From Bog-375 sp049587755 (GTDB taxonomy: Bacteria; Acidobacteriota; Terriglobia; Bryobacterales; Bryobacteraceae), in NCBI GenBank assembly GCA_049587755.1, contig JBAVEN010000012.1, positions 1-64,000 on the forward strand: a stretch of 64,000 nt of DNA, in the 5' to 3' direction. A program made the translations under genes and the position numbers. Of this stretch, positions 20,832 to 29,449 are shown one piece after another (the stretch's first letter is position 1; each line of letters starts with the position of its first letter). The notes below the pieces were generated by a model. The model was not told where the DNA came from. It was given only the letters and a program-made list of their open reading frames with translations, and did no database searches.

Positions 20832-21502
20832 CGCCAAAACCGCTTTTTGACGAGGAATGCCAGATTCGCAAAGCCATCGCGCCAGAGGTGGAGCTTGGTT
20901 TCGCCCACGCGCGACGTGTACATGATGGAGATCTCGCCGAACCGTATGTGCGAACTGCGCAGCGCCTCAATCTTGATTTCTTCGGAGAAGGACATCCCGT
21001 CGGATTCGAGCTTCATATGTTCCAGGATGGCCCTGCGGAATACCCACATCCCGGATTGCGAATCGCGCACCCAGCGAAAGAACAGGATCGACATCGCCAG
21101 CGACAGCACCAGGTTGCCCACCTTGTTGATGAAGCTCATGGAGCGTGCGTCACGCACTGGGAAACGCGACGCATTCAGGAAATCGACATCGAAGTGAAGG
21201 AACGCTTCGATCAGATAAGAGAGCGCATCCACCGGGTAGCTGTGATCGCCGTCCAGGGTCACGATCAAATCGCCGATGGCTTCGCGAAAGCCACGCTTGT
21301 AACTGCGGCCATAGCCGCGCACATCCTCGCGAATCACTTTCGCGCCCAGCCTCGCGGCGATCTCCGAAGTGCGGTCCGTCGACGCATTGTCCACCACGAT
21401 GACCTCGTCGACGAAGGCCGGCATGGCGCGCAGAATCTGCTCGACACCCTGCTCCTCGTTGAGGCACGGAATGATGACTGTGATGGACTGGTTCTTATAC
21501 AT
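20828..21502 (-). CDS. family 2 glycosyltransferase, dolichyl-phosphate-mannose-synthase-like
   Basis: A 224-residue GT2 protein of the polyprenyl-phosphate sugar transferase (DPM1-like) group: ITVIIPCLNEEQGVEQILRAMP, EVIVVDNASTDRT, RGYGRSYKRGFREA, TLDGDHSYP (DxD), and RVRDSQSGMWVFRRAI near the end. Members charge undecaprenyl phosphate or transfer sugars to lipid carriers at the inner membrane. I set the start at ATG 21502 (MYKNQSI), because the longer frame adds a low-complexity extension with no family match. It heads the GT2 operon and follows trmFO by 59 bp. Confidence 0.88.
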   Translation of the reverse strand: MYKNQSITVIIPCLNEEQGVEQILRAMPAFVDEVIVVDNASTDRTSEIAARLGAKVIREDVRGYGRSYKRGFREAIGDLIVTLDGDHSYPVDALSYLIEAFLHFDVDFLNASRFPVRDARSMSFINKVGNLVLSLAMSILFFRWVRDSQSGMWVFRRAILEHMKLESDGMSFSEEIKIEALRSSHIRFGEISIMYTSRVGETKLHLWRDGFANLAFLVKKRFWR

Positions 21503-21561
21503 GGCAGAGACGGCCCGCGTGGGGCGCTCGCGGCAGCCTGGGCGCCGGCGCCCTCCGGTTC

Positions 21562-22899
21562 TCACACATAGGCGTGACGATACTCTTCCAGCGCCTCGAG
21601 CGCGCGCCGGCACACCTCGGCGTGGCGCGCCTTCTTGTCGTGCCGGAGCCGCTGGTGCGAGGCTTCATCCAGCGCCGGCAACAGATCGAACGTGATGTTG
21701 GCCGGCTGGTAATCGGCGGGATCGGCACCCACGATGTAGTGGCACAGGGAACCCAGTGCGGTTTCGCGCGGCAACGCGCGCGGCGCAACGCCGGTGGCCA
21801 GCGCGGCCGCGTGCACTCCGGCCATCAGGCCGGTGGCGATAGCTTCCACGTAACCTTCCACGCCGGAAATCTGCCCGGCGAAAAAAATGCGCGGGTCGGC
21901 GCGCAACTGGAGAGTGGCGGTAACCAGCGCCGGCGCGTTGATGTAAGTATTGCGGTGGATCTGCCCAAAACGCAAGAACTCGGCGTTTTCAAGACCCGGA
22001 ATCATGCGCAGCACGCGCGCCTGGTCGCCGAACTTCAGGTGGTTCTGGAAACCAACCAGGTTGAAACTTCGCGCGCGCAGATTCTCCTGCCGCAACTGCA
22101 CCACGGCGTACGGCCGTTTGCCGGTACGCGGATCGTTCAGCCCCACTGGCTTCATAGGTCCGAAGCGCAGCGTGTCGCGCCCGCGCCGCGCCAGTTCCTC
22201 GATAGGCAAACAGGCCTCGAAAAACGGTGTGCGGTCTTCGTCGATGTGCGCCGTCACGGGCTGGGCCGCGAGCAGCTCTTCGACGAAGCGCTCGTACTGC
22301 TCGCGGTCCAGCGGGCAATTCAGATAGTCGCCGCCGCCATCCATCGATTTGCCGTAGCGCGAAGCCCAGAACGCTACGCCCGTGTTCACCGAATCGGCAT
22401 CGACAATCGGGCTGATGGCATCGTAGAAGTAGAGCCGTTCGGAGCCCGTCAGGCGCGCGATCTCTTTGGCCAGCGCGTCGCTGGTGAGCGGGCCGGTGGC
22501 TATGATGACGATTGGTTCCGGCGGAATCGCCGTTACCTCCTCCCGCCGCAATTCGATCAGCGGCTCGGCGCCGATGGCCGCCGTCACCTCATTCGCGAAC
22601 GCTTCCCGGTCCACCGTGAGCGCTTGCCCGCCGGGCACGCGGGTGCGGGCCGCCGCCTCGAGCAGCAGATTGCCGAGGCGCCGCAGTTCTTCCTTGAGCA
22701 GCCATGGCGCGGTGAATTCCGTTTCGGACTTGAGCGAGTTGCTGCACACCAACTCCGCCAGCCTGTTCGTCTGGTGGGCGGGTGTGGAACGCGCCGGCCG
22801 CATCTCATGCAGCACGCTCGCCAGGCCGTGGCGCGCTATCTGCCAGGCCGCCTCGGAACCCGCCAACCCGCCCCCGATAATGTGAATGGGATCGCCCAC
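21562..22899 (-). CDS. trmFO: methylenetetrahydrofolate--tRNA-(uracil-5-)-methyltransferase TrmFO
   Basis: A 445-residue FAD/folate-dependent enzyme that makes m5U54 in the T-loop of tRNAs. The FAD dinucleotide fold IHIIGGGLAGSEAAWQIA opens the protein. The AELVCSNSLKSE block with the conserved Cys, YFYDAISPIVDADS, and FAGQISGVEGYVEAIATGLMAG are diagnostic. ATG 22899 aligns with the family. It leads the minus-strand run into the glycosyltransferases, though no functional link is expected. Confidence 0.97.
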   Translation of the reverse strand: MGDPIHIIGGGLAGSEAAWQIARHGLASVLHEMRPARSTPAHQTNRLAELVCSNSLKSETEFTAPWLLKEELRRLGNLLLEAAARTRVPGGQALTVDREAFANEVTAAIGAEPLIELRREEVTAIPPEPIVIIATGPLTSDALAKEIARLTGSERLYFYDAISPIVDADSVNTGVAFWASRYGKSMDGGGDYLNCPLDREQYERFVEELLAAQPVTAHIDEDRTPFFEACLPIEELARRGRDTLRFGPMKPVGLNDPRTGKRPYAVVQLRQENLRARSFNLVGFQNHLKFGDQARVLRMIPGLENAEFLRFGQIHRNTYINAPALVTATLQLRADPRIFFAGQISGVEGYVEAIATGLMAGVHAAALATGVAPRALPRETALGSLCHYIVGADPADYQPANITFDLLPALDEASHQRLRHDKKARHAEVCRRALEALEEYRHAYV

Positions 22900-23044
22900 G
22901 CCGAACTTACAGGATACAAGAGCCTCTGCCTGACGAGAGGATCAACGCGGTTGCGCGAGTGGAAACCGCTCCGCGGCGAGCTATCATAGTTAGTCCTTCC
23001 GGGGTCCGCTCAGGGATTCCCGGCGGGAGTCATCCAACCACCAT

Positions 23045-24226
23045 ATGACCAAACAAAGGTTTGCCATGGAACGGAGACGGCTGCTAGCGGCGCATGAGCG
23101 CCTGATCAAGCGTCGCAACCCGCGATTGCCCGAATCGAACGGATGGTTTCATCGTTACCGGCATCCCGTGTTGACGGCGGCCCACACGCCGCTGTCTTGG
23201 CGCTATGACTTCGATCAAGCGGCCAATCCGTTTTTGATGGAACGTCTCGGTGTCAACGCGGCGTTCAATGTCGGCGCCATGGAGTGGCACGGCGGCGTGG
23301 TGTTGATGGCACGCGTGGAAGGCGTGGACCGCAAATCGTTCTTCGCCATCGCTGAAAGCGCCAACGGCATCGATGGTTTCCGCTTCTGGAGTTACCCGGT
23401 GGTGATGCCCGAAACGGCCGAGCCGGAGACCAACGTTTACGACATGCGGCTGACGGCGCACGAAGACGGCTGGATTTACGGGCTGTTCTGCGCGGAGCGC
23501 AAGGATCCGGCGGCGCCCACCGGAGACCTGTCCTCCGCCCTTGCCCAGTGCGGCATCGCGCGCACCCACGATTTGAAGGCCTGGCAGCGGCTGGACGACC
23601 TGCGAACTTCTTCGGCACAGCAGCGCAATTGCGTGCTGCACCCCGAGTTCGTCGACGGCAAGTACGCCTTTTACACGCGCCCGCAGGACAGTTTCATCGA
23701 AGCCGGCCGGGGCGGCGGAATCGGCTGGGGACTGGCGTCGAACATGGAGCACGCCGCGATCGATGAAGAAACCATCCTTGACCAGCGCGAATACCACACC
23801 ATCACCGAAGTCAAGAACGGTCTCGGCCCGGCCCCGATCAAGACGGACAAGGGCTGGCTGCACCTGGCTCACGGTGTGCGCAATACCGCAGCCGGGCTGC
23901 GCTATGTTCTGTATTGTTTCCTCTGTGACTTGCGGGCTCCCTACAAGGTGATTGCCAAGCCGGGCGGCTACTTCCTGGCGCCTGAAGGAGAAGAGCGGGT
24001 CGGCGACGTGTCGAATGTGGCTTTCTCGAATGGCTGGGTACGCCGCGGCGACGAAGTTCTGATCTACTACGGCGCCTCGGACACGCGCACCTATGTTGCC
24101 TCGACCACCGTCGAGCGGCTGCTCGATTACGTGCAGAACACGCCGCCCGACCCGCTGCGGAGCGCTGCGTGCGTGCGCCAGCGCATCGCGCTGATCGATA
24201 AGAACCAGCGGCTGCTGAAGCACTGA
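23045..24226 (+). CDS. GH130 phosphorylase, probable 4-O-beta-D-mannosyl-D-glucose phosphorylase
   Basis: A 393-residue GH130 five-bladed propeller. Family sequence includes ESNGWFHRYRHPVLTAAHTPLSWRYDFD, RLGVNAAFNVGAMEWHGGVVLMARVEG, FWSYPVVMPETAEPETNVYDMRLTAHEDGWIYGLFC, and LGPAPIKTDKGWLHLAHGVRNTAAGLRY. Subfamily 1 enzymes split mannosyl-glucose with phosphate into mannose 1-phosphate and glucose. This assignment is supported by the neighbour: the epimerase 15 bp downstream makes exactly that substrate from mannobiose. The enzyme is probably cytoplasmic, as no signal peptide is visible. A second ATG at 23066 is possible. Confidence 0.92.
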   Translation: MTKQRFAMERRRLLAAHERLIKRRNPRLPESNGWFHRYRHPVLTAAHTPLSWRYDFDQAANPFLMERLGVNAAFNVGAMEWHGGVVLMARVEGVDRKSFFAIAESANGIDGFRFWSYPVVMPETAEPETNVYDMRLTAHEDGWIYGLFCAERKDPAAPTGDLSSALAQCGIARTHDLKAWQRLDDLRTSSAQQRNCVLHPEFVDGKYAFYTRPQDSFIEAGRGGGIGWGLASNMEHAAIDEETILDQREYHTITEVKNGLGPAPIKTDKGWLHLAHGVRNTAAGLRYVLYCFLCDLRAPYKVIAKPGGYFLAPEGEERVGDVSNVAFSNGWVRRGDEVLIYYGASDTRTYVASTTVERLLDYVQNTPPDPLRSAACVRQRIALIDKNQRLLKH

Positions 24227-24241
24227 GCGGCTAACGCAACA

Positions 24242-25468
24242 ATGACAGACGCCACTATGACTGCCGACGACAAGAAGGCTTGGGCTGCGCGGATCGAGAG
24301 AGAGTTACGAGACAACATCCTTCCGTTTTGGATGCGCCACACGGTGGATCGCGAATACGGCGGCTTCTATGGCACCATCGGCTGCGATCTTCACGTCGAG
24401 AAAGAATCGCCGCGCTCCGCTGTCATCAACGCGCGGATTCTCTGGACTTACTCCGCTGCGTGCCGGCTTTACGGAAACCAATACCGCGAGATGGCGGACT
24501 GGGCCTATGACTACATCGTGAACAAGTTCTGGGATGCGGAGAATGGCGGCGTTTATTGGATGCTCAACTTCCAGGGCAATCCGCTCTCCGATCGCAAGCA
24601 GATTTACGCGCAGGCTTTTGCGATGTATGGGCTGGCTGAGTACTTCCGTGCCACCGGCAAGGCGGAAAGCCTGGAGCTGGCGCAGCAGCTTTTCCGCCTG
24701 ATCGAAGAGCACAGTTACGATCCGGCGTGGAAGGGGTATCTGGAAGCTCGCGGCCGCGATTGGAGCGCGCTGGCGGATCTGCGGCTGAGCGAGAAGGACC
24801 TGAACAGCCCGAAGTCCATGAACACGCACTTGCACGTTTTGGAAGCCTACACGAACTTGCTCCGCGTTTGGAGGGATCCGAAGTTACAGGTGAAGCACAA
24901 AGAGCTGCTCGAAGTGACCATGGACAGGATCGTGAATCCCGCGACCGGCCATTTCAAGATGTTCTTTGACAATCAATGGAACTCTTTGTCCGATCACATT
25001 TCCTTCGGTCACGACATCGAGGGCAGTTGGCTGATCTTAGAAGCCGCCGAGGTGTTTGGCGACGCGGCGCTGATCGACCGTGTCCGGAAACTCGCACTTA
25101 CTATGGTTCGGGCGGTATATGAGGAAGGCCTGGATCAGGATGGCAGCCTTTTCTACGAAGCCAATTCCAAAGGCGTGATGATCGATCCCAACAAGCACTG
25201 GTGGGCACAGGCCGAGGCGGTGGTGGGTTTCTGCAATGCCTACCAGATTTCGGGGCAGGGACGGTTTCTGGAAGCGTCCTATCGTGCTTGGGAATATATT
25301 GAAGACAAGATCGTCGACAGGCTTAACGGCGAGTGGCACGCGAAGTTAAGACCCGACGGGAGGCCTTACACAGAAAAAGAAGATGGAGACGCATGCCTGG
25401 TGGGACCATGGAAATGTCCGTACCACAACAGCCGGGCATGTTATGAAATGATCGAGCGTTTACGGTAG
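24242..25468 (+). CDS. cellobiose 2-epimerase (AGE superfamily)
   Basis: A 408-residue (alpha/alpha)6-barrel epimerase that converts beta-1,4-linked disaccharides at the reducing-end glucose or mannose. Conserved features are FWMRHTVDREYGGFYGTIGCDLHV, RILWTYSAACRLY, SMNTHLHVLEAYTNLLRVW, SFGHDIEGSWLILEAAEVFG (catalytic-site His) and HWWAQAEAVVGFCNAYQIS with another active-site His. Its place between a GH130 and a GH94 phosphorylase favours cellobiose 2-epimerase over N-acylglucosamine epimerase. Its TAG stop is the first part of a palindromic repeat. Confidence 0.9.
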   Translation: MTDATMTADDKKAWAARIERELRDNILPFWMRHTVDREYGGFYGTIGCDLHVEKESPRSAVINARILWTYSAACRLYGNQYREMADWAYDYIVNKFWDAENGGVYWMLNFQGNPLSDRKQIYAQAFAMYGLAEYFRATGKAESLELAQQLFRLIEEHSYDPAWKGYLEARGRDWSALADLRLSEKDLNSPKSMNTHLHVLEAYTNLLRVWRDPKLQVKHKELLEVTMDRIVNPATGHFKMFFDNQWNSLSDHISFGHDIEGSWLILEAAEVFGDAALIDRVRKLALTMVRAVYEEGLDQDGSLFYEANSKGVMIDPNKHWWAQAEAVVGFCNAYQISGQGRFLEASYRAWEYIEDKIVDRLNGEWHAKLRPDGRPYTEKEDGDACLVGPWKCPYHNSRACYEMIERLR

Positions 25469-25491
25469 GGGCCGGGCACTGCCCGGCCCGT
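25466..25491. repeat. dispersed GGGGCCGGGC palindrome overlapping the epimerase stop
   Basis: Another copy of the palindrome (GGGGCCGGGCACTGCCCGGCCC). As at recO, its leading TAG serves as the stop codon of the gene it follows. Confidence 0.6.
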
Positions 25492-25537
25492 GTTTATTGC
25501 GAAGCAAATACTTCCTGACTTCATTGGAGACGTTTTC

Positions 25538-27982
25538 ATGCGATACGGCTATTTTGACGATCAGAACCGCGAATACGTAATTACTCAGCCGGACACACCA
25601 TTGCCTTGGATCAACTATTTGGGATGCCAGGCGTACTTCGGTATTATTTCCAACACGGCCGGTGGTTACTCCTTTTATAGGGATGCGCGTTTGCGCCGCA
25701 TCACGCGCGGGCGGTACAACAACGTTCCGCTGGACGATGGGGGGCGCTACATCTATATCCGCGACGACGAGAGCGGGGAATACTGGTCGCCATCCTGGAT
25801 GCCCACCTGCCGCGATCTGGAGCAGTACACGTGCCGTCACGGCATGGGTTACTCGACCATCGGTTCGAAGTACCACGGCATTTCGGCCAGCACGCGATAT
25901 TTTGTGCCGCTCGATGAGACGCTTGAAGTCTGGCAAGTGACTTTGCGGAATGACCGGCTCACGCCGGCTGCGATTTCGGCTTTTTCCCTGGTTGAGTTCT
26001 GCCTGTGGGATGCCCAGGACGATGCCACCAATTTCCAGCGCAATCTCAGCATCGGGCAAGTAGAAATCGAAGACGAAGTCATCTATCACAAGACGGAGTA
26101 CCGGGAACGCCGCGATCACTTCGCCTGGTTCGCCTGCTCGGACCCGCTGGCCGGCTTCGATACACAGCGCGAAGCTTTTCTCGGGCCGTGGCGGGGCTGG
26201 GACAAACCGGCCGTGGTGGAACGCGGCAAGGCTTCCAACTCTCACGCGCACGGCTGGTCGCCCATCGGCAGCCACCATGTGAAACTGGTGCTCCAGCCCG
26301 GAGAAACGCACCAGATGGTTTTTGTTTTGGGTTATCACGAGAACCCGAAGGACCAGAAGTTCGATCCGCCGGATTCGCAAACGGTCAACAAGAAAACCGT
26401 GAAACCGGTGATCGCTCACTATCGCAACCTGGCCAACGTGGACGCCGCATTCGACAAGCTCCGCAGTTACTGGGATGGCTTGCTGGGCGTCTGCCAGGTG
26501 ACCACGCCGGACATTCACACCGACCGCATGGTGAACGTATGGAACGCGTTTCAGTGCATGGCCACGTTCAACATGTCGCGATCGGCATCGTTCTACGAAT
26601 CGGGGATTGGCCGCGGCCTCGGCTTCCGCGATTCTAATCAGGACTTGCTCGGTTTTGTGCAGATGGTGCCGGAGCGCGCCCGCGAGCGCATCCTCGACCT
26701 GGCGGCCACGCAGCTTCCTACCGGCGGCGCCTATCATCAATATCAGCCGCTGACCAAGAAAGGGAACAACGACATCGGCGGGAATTTCAACGACGATCCG
26801 CATTGGCTGATCATCGGCGTCGCGGCCTACCTGAAGGAAACCGGCGACTGGAGCGTTCTGGACGAGCCGGTGGAATTCGACAATCAGCCGGGTAGCGCGC
26901 AACCGCTGTACGAGCACCTGCGGCGCAGTTTCCATTACACGCTGGAAAGGCTGGGACCGCACGGCCTGCCGCTGATCGGCCGCGCCGATTGGAACGACTG
27001 CCTGAACCTCAACTGCTTCTCCGATACGCCCGGCCAATCGTTCCAGACCACGACGAACAAAGAAGGCAAGGTGGCGGAATCGGTTTTCATTGCGGGCCTG
27101 TTCGTGCTGGCTGCTAAGGAGCTGGCCGCGATCGCGCAGCGGCGTGGTTTGAAGGACGAGGCGAAGGCCTGCCTCGCTTCGGGCGCGCGCATGGAAGAGA
27201 CGGTGCGCCAACACGGCTGGGACGGCGAATGGTTCGTCCGCGCCTACGATGACGCGGGCCAGAAGATCGGCTCCAAGGAATGCGCGGAAGGCAAGATCTT
27301 CATCGAAACGCAGGGCTTTTGCGTGCTGGCGGGGATTGGCCTGGAGGATGGCCGAGCGCGGCAGGCGCTCGATTCGGTGCGGAAACACCTGGCCACGCCG
27401 CACGGCATTGTGCTGCAGCAGCCGGCGTATTCGCGCTATTACCTCAACCTCGGCGAGATCTCATCTTATCCGCCTGGCTACAAGGAGAATGCCGGGATCT
27501 TTTGTCACAACAACCCGTGGGTGATCATCGCGGAAGCGATGGCCGGCGACGGCGACAACGCTCATGACTATTACTCGCGGATCAACCCGTCGGCCCGCGA
27601 AGGCATCAGCGATGTGCACCGCTGCGAACCGTACGTGTACGCGCAGATGATCGCCGGCCGCGACGCGCCCACACACGGAGAAGCCAAGAACTCCTGGCTG
27701 ACCGGCACGGCAGCGTGGAATTACTATGCCATCACGCAATGGATTCTCGGGATCCGGCCCGAGTATGATGGGCTGCGGATCGCGCCCGTAGTTCCCGAAC
27801 GCTGGCAGGGGTTCGAGGCCGTCCGCAAATTCCGCGGCGTCACCTACCGCATCACGGTGCGCCGCGCCGGCAAGGGTAACAATGTAAGCCTGACGGTGAA
27901 CGGAAAGCCGATTGACGGCGCCGTGGTTCCCCCGCCAGCGGCCGGCATCGCTGAAGTGACCGTCGAAGTAAAACTGGGATAG
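25538..27982 (+). CDS. GH94 cellobiose phosphorylase
   Basis: An 814-residue GH94 enzyme that cleaves cellobiose with phosphate into glucose 1-phosphate and glucose. The start MRYGYFDDQNREYVITQPDTP is the classic GH94 N-terminus, preceded by GGAGA seven bases upstream; the in-frame ATG at 25490 is rejected because it adds 16 unrelated residues. The GIGRGLGFRDSNQDLLGF block, the catalytic-acid region GRADWNDCLNLN (DWND at about residues 484-487), and GYKENAGIFCHNNPW are all intact. It closes the three-gene plus-strand cluster for mannobiose/cellobiose phosphorolysis. Confidence 0.95.
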   Translation: MRYGYFDDQNREYVITQPDTPLPWINYLGCQAYFGIISNTAGGYSFYRDARLRRITRGRYNNVPLDDGGRYIYIRDDESGEYWSPSWMPTCRDLEQYTCRHGMGYSTIGSKYHGISASTRYFVPLDETLEVWQVTLRNDRLTPAAISAFSLVEFCLWDAQDDATNFQRNLSIGQVEIEDEVIYHKTEYRERRDHFAWFACSDPLAGFDTQREAFLGPWRGWDKPAVVERGKASNSHAHGWSPIGSHHVKLVLQPGETHQMVFVLGYHENPKDQKFDPPDSQTVNKKTVKPVIAHYRNLANVDAAFDKLRSYWDGLLGVCQVTTPDIHTDRMVNVWNAFQCMATFNMSRSASFYESGIGRGLGFRDSNQDLLGFVQMVPERARERILDLAATQLPTGGAYHQYQPLTKKGNNDIGGNFNDDPHWLIIGVAAYLKETGDWSVLDEPVEFDNQPGSAQPLYEHLRRSFHYTLERLGPHGLPLIGRADWNDCLNLNCFSDTPGQSFQTTTNKEGKVAESVFIAGLFVLAAKELAAIAQRRGLKDEAKACLASGARMEETVRQHGWDGEWFVRAYDDAGQKIGSKECAEGKIFIETQGFCVLAGIGLEDGRARQALDSVRKHLATPHGIVLQQPAYSRYYLNLGEISSYPPGYKENAGIFCHNNPWVIIAEAMAGDGDNAHDYYSRINPSAREGISDVHRCEPYVYAQMIAGRDAPTHGEAKNSWLTGTAAWNYYAITQWILGIRPEYDGLRIAPVVPERWQGFEAVRKFRGVTYRITVRRAGKGNNVSLTVNGKPIDGAVVPPPAAGIAEVTVEVKLG

Positions 27983-27989
27983 GCCCCGG

Positions 27990-28020
27990 CGGCTTGTGGG
28001 CCGAATTGTCCCACAAGCCG
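27990..28020 (+). terminator. strong hairpin after the GH94 gene
   Basis: An 11-bp perfect stem (CGGCTTGTGGG at 27990-28000, complement at 28010-28020) with a 9-nt loop, 8 bp past the stop. No T-run follows, so it may act as an mRNA-stabilising or weak termination hairpin. Read on the minus strand, 28014-28004 spells the same 11 bases that open the nearby IS inverted repeat. Confidence 0.45.
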
Positions 28021-28059
28021 AGGCGGCGATGCCCTGAAATCAAGCACTTACGTTTTTTC

Positions 28060-28089
28060 CGTGGGACAATTTTGGGCAACTATATACTT
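28060..28089 (+). repeat. left terminal inverted repeat of the IS1595-type element
   Basis: A 30-bp repeat beginning CGTGGGACAATTTTGGGCAA and ending ATATACTT. It pairs with 30446-30475 with three mismatches. Confidence 0.8.
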
Positions 28090-28269
28090 CCCGTACCAAA
28101 TTGTGCTAGGCTGAGAATGGCGAGGGCCGATCCGAAGACCGGCCCGATGTGAAAAGGCATTTTTGCCTTCTCGCCCGTAGTGTACCACTACGGCGGAAAG
28201 GCTGAAGTGCAGGCGTGGATCTCAGTCTCGGAGCTGTCGGCATACAGCTCGTTTCCAAAGGGGCATCTA

Positions 28270-28884
28270 TTGGCTGTGCTGACCGCCTACTTCGACGGGT
28301 GCGGGAAGTCTCACGACCCCTCTACTCCATTTCTCACTCTAGTCGGCTATGCGGCGGAGGCAATCGTGTGGCCCGGTTTTGAGGCCGCGTGGGCCAAGGC
28401 GCTAGCTGACCATAAAGTAGATTGTCTGCACTTCAAAGACCCTGCGATCCGAGAGAACCCGCTACTGGTGGGCGTGTTGCTGGAAACCATCGAATGCGGG
28501 GGTAGGTTCGGGATGCACTCCGTTTCGTGTAGCGTGAATCTCGCGGAGCACAGGAAGGTCTCAACCGAGAGGCCCGGCCGCGTTTGCGCCGAGGGGTGCA
28601 TTAACACTCTGCTCTCTGAGGCCCCTTCAATGAGTTGCTTCTTCGATCGTAACGAAGAGTTTTTCGAGGAAGTCAAAAATCCTTGGGAGAATGAGTCGGA
28701 ACGGTGGCCGCAGCTCGCCAACATCACGGAGTTAGGCTTGGTTCGAAGCCGGGACTTCCCCGGGGTCCAGGCCGCAGACTGGCTGGGCTGGTACATCAAT
28801 CGTGCGTTGACGAGACGCGACTATGACGTTGATCTCGCCTTGCTGGAGAACAGGGCGAATCACCGTGCGATAATAAAACCGTGA
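28270..28884 (+). CDS. DUF3800-like passenger protein of the IS element
   Basis: A 204-residue protein resembling DUF3800: an N-terminal LTAYFDGCGKSHDPSTPFLTLVGYAA strand with Asp, a central SMSCFFDRNEEF strand, and late FPGVQAADWLGWYINRAL (QxAD). The usual DES triplet reads DGC here. I favour TTG 28270, which has AAAGGGG six bases upstream and matches the family start; the frame is open from GTG 28180. Its stop overlaps the next small ORF (GTGA). It sits inside the inverted repeats, so it travels with the transposase. It may be a nuclease-like accessory, but that is unproven. Confidence 0.72.
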   Translation: MAVLTAYFDGCGKSHDPSTPFLTLVGYAAEAIVWPGFEAAWAKALADHKVDCLHFKDPAIRENPLLVGVLLETIECGGRFGMHSVSCSVNLAEHRKVSTERPGRVCAEGCINTLLSEAPSMSCFFDRNEEFFEEVKNPWENESERWPQLANITELGLVRSRDFPGVQAADWLGWYINRALTRRDYDVDLALLENRANHRAIIKP

Positions 28885-29030
28885 AGTCGCACCCGGAAAT
28901 GATCGAAGGCCCGGAAGCGGGCGAGCGATTCACGCATGCCTTGAAAACGGTACTTTCGGTCCCAAAAAGTGCGGTCCCAAATCCGTTTAAGAAGCCCAAG
29001 AGGAAAAGGTTGCCAACCGGGAAGAGCTAG
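28881..29030 (+). CDS. 49-residue hypothetical protein
   Basis: A small ORF starting GTG in a 4-base overlap with the DUF3800 stop. The sequence begins KSHPEMIEGPEAGERFTHAL and ends with a basic KKPKRKRLPTGKS tail. The motif IEGPEAxxRFxxAL..VLSVPKS recurs, as far as I recall, in many small hypothetical proteins in mobile regions. The coupling to the gene before it and the 3-bp gap to the gene after it support a real gene. Function unknown. Confidence 0.6.
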   Translation: MKSHPEMIEGPEAGERFTHALKTVLSVPKSAVPNPFKKPKRKRLPTGKS

Positions 29031-29033
29031 ACC

Positions 29034-29246
29034 ATGCGGTACGACTTCTCAGTTGAGGTTGAGGCGGAGCAGGCAGCGGGCACTTTCACTCTGCTTGGAG
29101 CGGCTGCGCGGCTCGCCAGCCAAATGAGAATCTCCCTGGAAGACGCCGTGCTCCAAGCTATAGAGATCTATCTTGGTCGGCCGCGCCCTTCTGTTCACGA
29201 AGAGCATCCAGCGTCGCGTGAATCAAGGCAAATTCTTTCTGGGTGA
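29034..29246 (+). CDS. 70-residue hypothetical protein
   Basis: The third plus-strand ORF of the IS element, starting ATG three bases after the 49-residue ORF with GGAAGAG about eight bases upstream. It is predicted mostly helical (FTLLGAAARLASQMRISLEDAVLQAIEIYL). The last 89 bp overlap a convergent ORF (29158-29421), so one of the two could be spurious. No family recognised. Confidence 0.45.
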   Translation: MRYDFSVEVEAEQAAGTFTLLGAAARLASQMRISLEDAVLQAIEIYLGRPRPSVHEEHPASRESRQILSG

Positions 29247-29421
29247 CGTCTAGGGTCACGCCGGTAGCCCCGCCGCCGCCACCGCGAGATTTTATCCATT
29301 GGCTGAGCGCCTGTCGGAGCGCTTCATCGCGAGTGATGCCGCGTGCCTCCGCTACTTCGTAGAACCGTTCAAGGAGCGCCTTTATCGATGGGTCTTCGAC
29401 GAACTCGAAATTGATTTTCAT
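29158..29421 (-). CDS. 87-residue hypothetical protein downstream of the transposase
   Basis: A small minus-strand ORF starting 28 bp after the transposase stop, MKINFEFVEDPSIKALLERF, with a helical ARGITRDEALRQALSQWIKS segment, a GGGGG linker and a helical C-terminal part. Its co-direction with the transposase suggests a shared transcript. It overlaps the convergent 70-residue ORF by 89 bp. The frame is open back to 29511 inside the transposase. Function unknown. Confidence 0.45.
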   Translation of the reverse strand: MKINFEFVEDPSIKALLERFYEVAEARGITRDEALRQALSQWIKSRGGGGGATGVTLDVTQKEFALIHATLDALREQKGAADQDRSL

Positions 29422-29449
29422 GGCGTCCGCTTTCCCCTGTTCTGTCGCT

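Noticed and set aside
25460..27403. A 647-codon antisense frame opposite the GH94 gene
   Set aside because: The GH94 catalytic blocks are on the plus strand, and the antisense product has no recognisable domain.
28796..28999. A 67-residue minus-strand frame inside the IS element
   Set aside because: It is antisense to the end of the DUF3800 gene and to the coupled 49-residue ORF, which has better start evidence.
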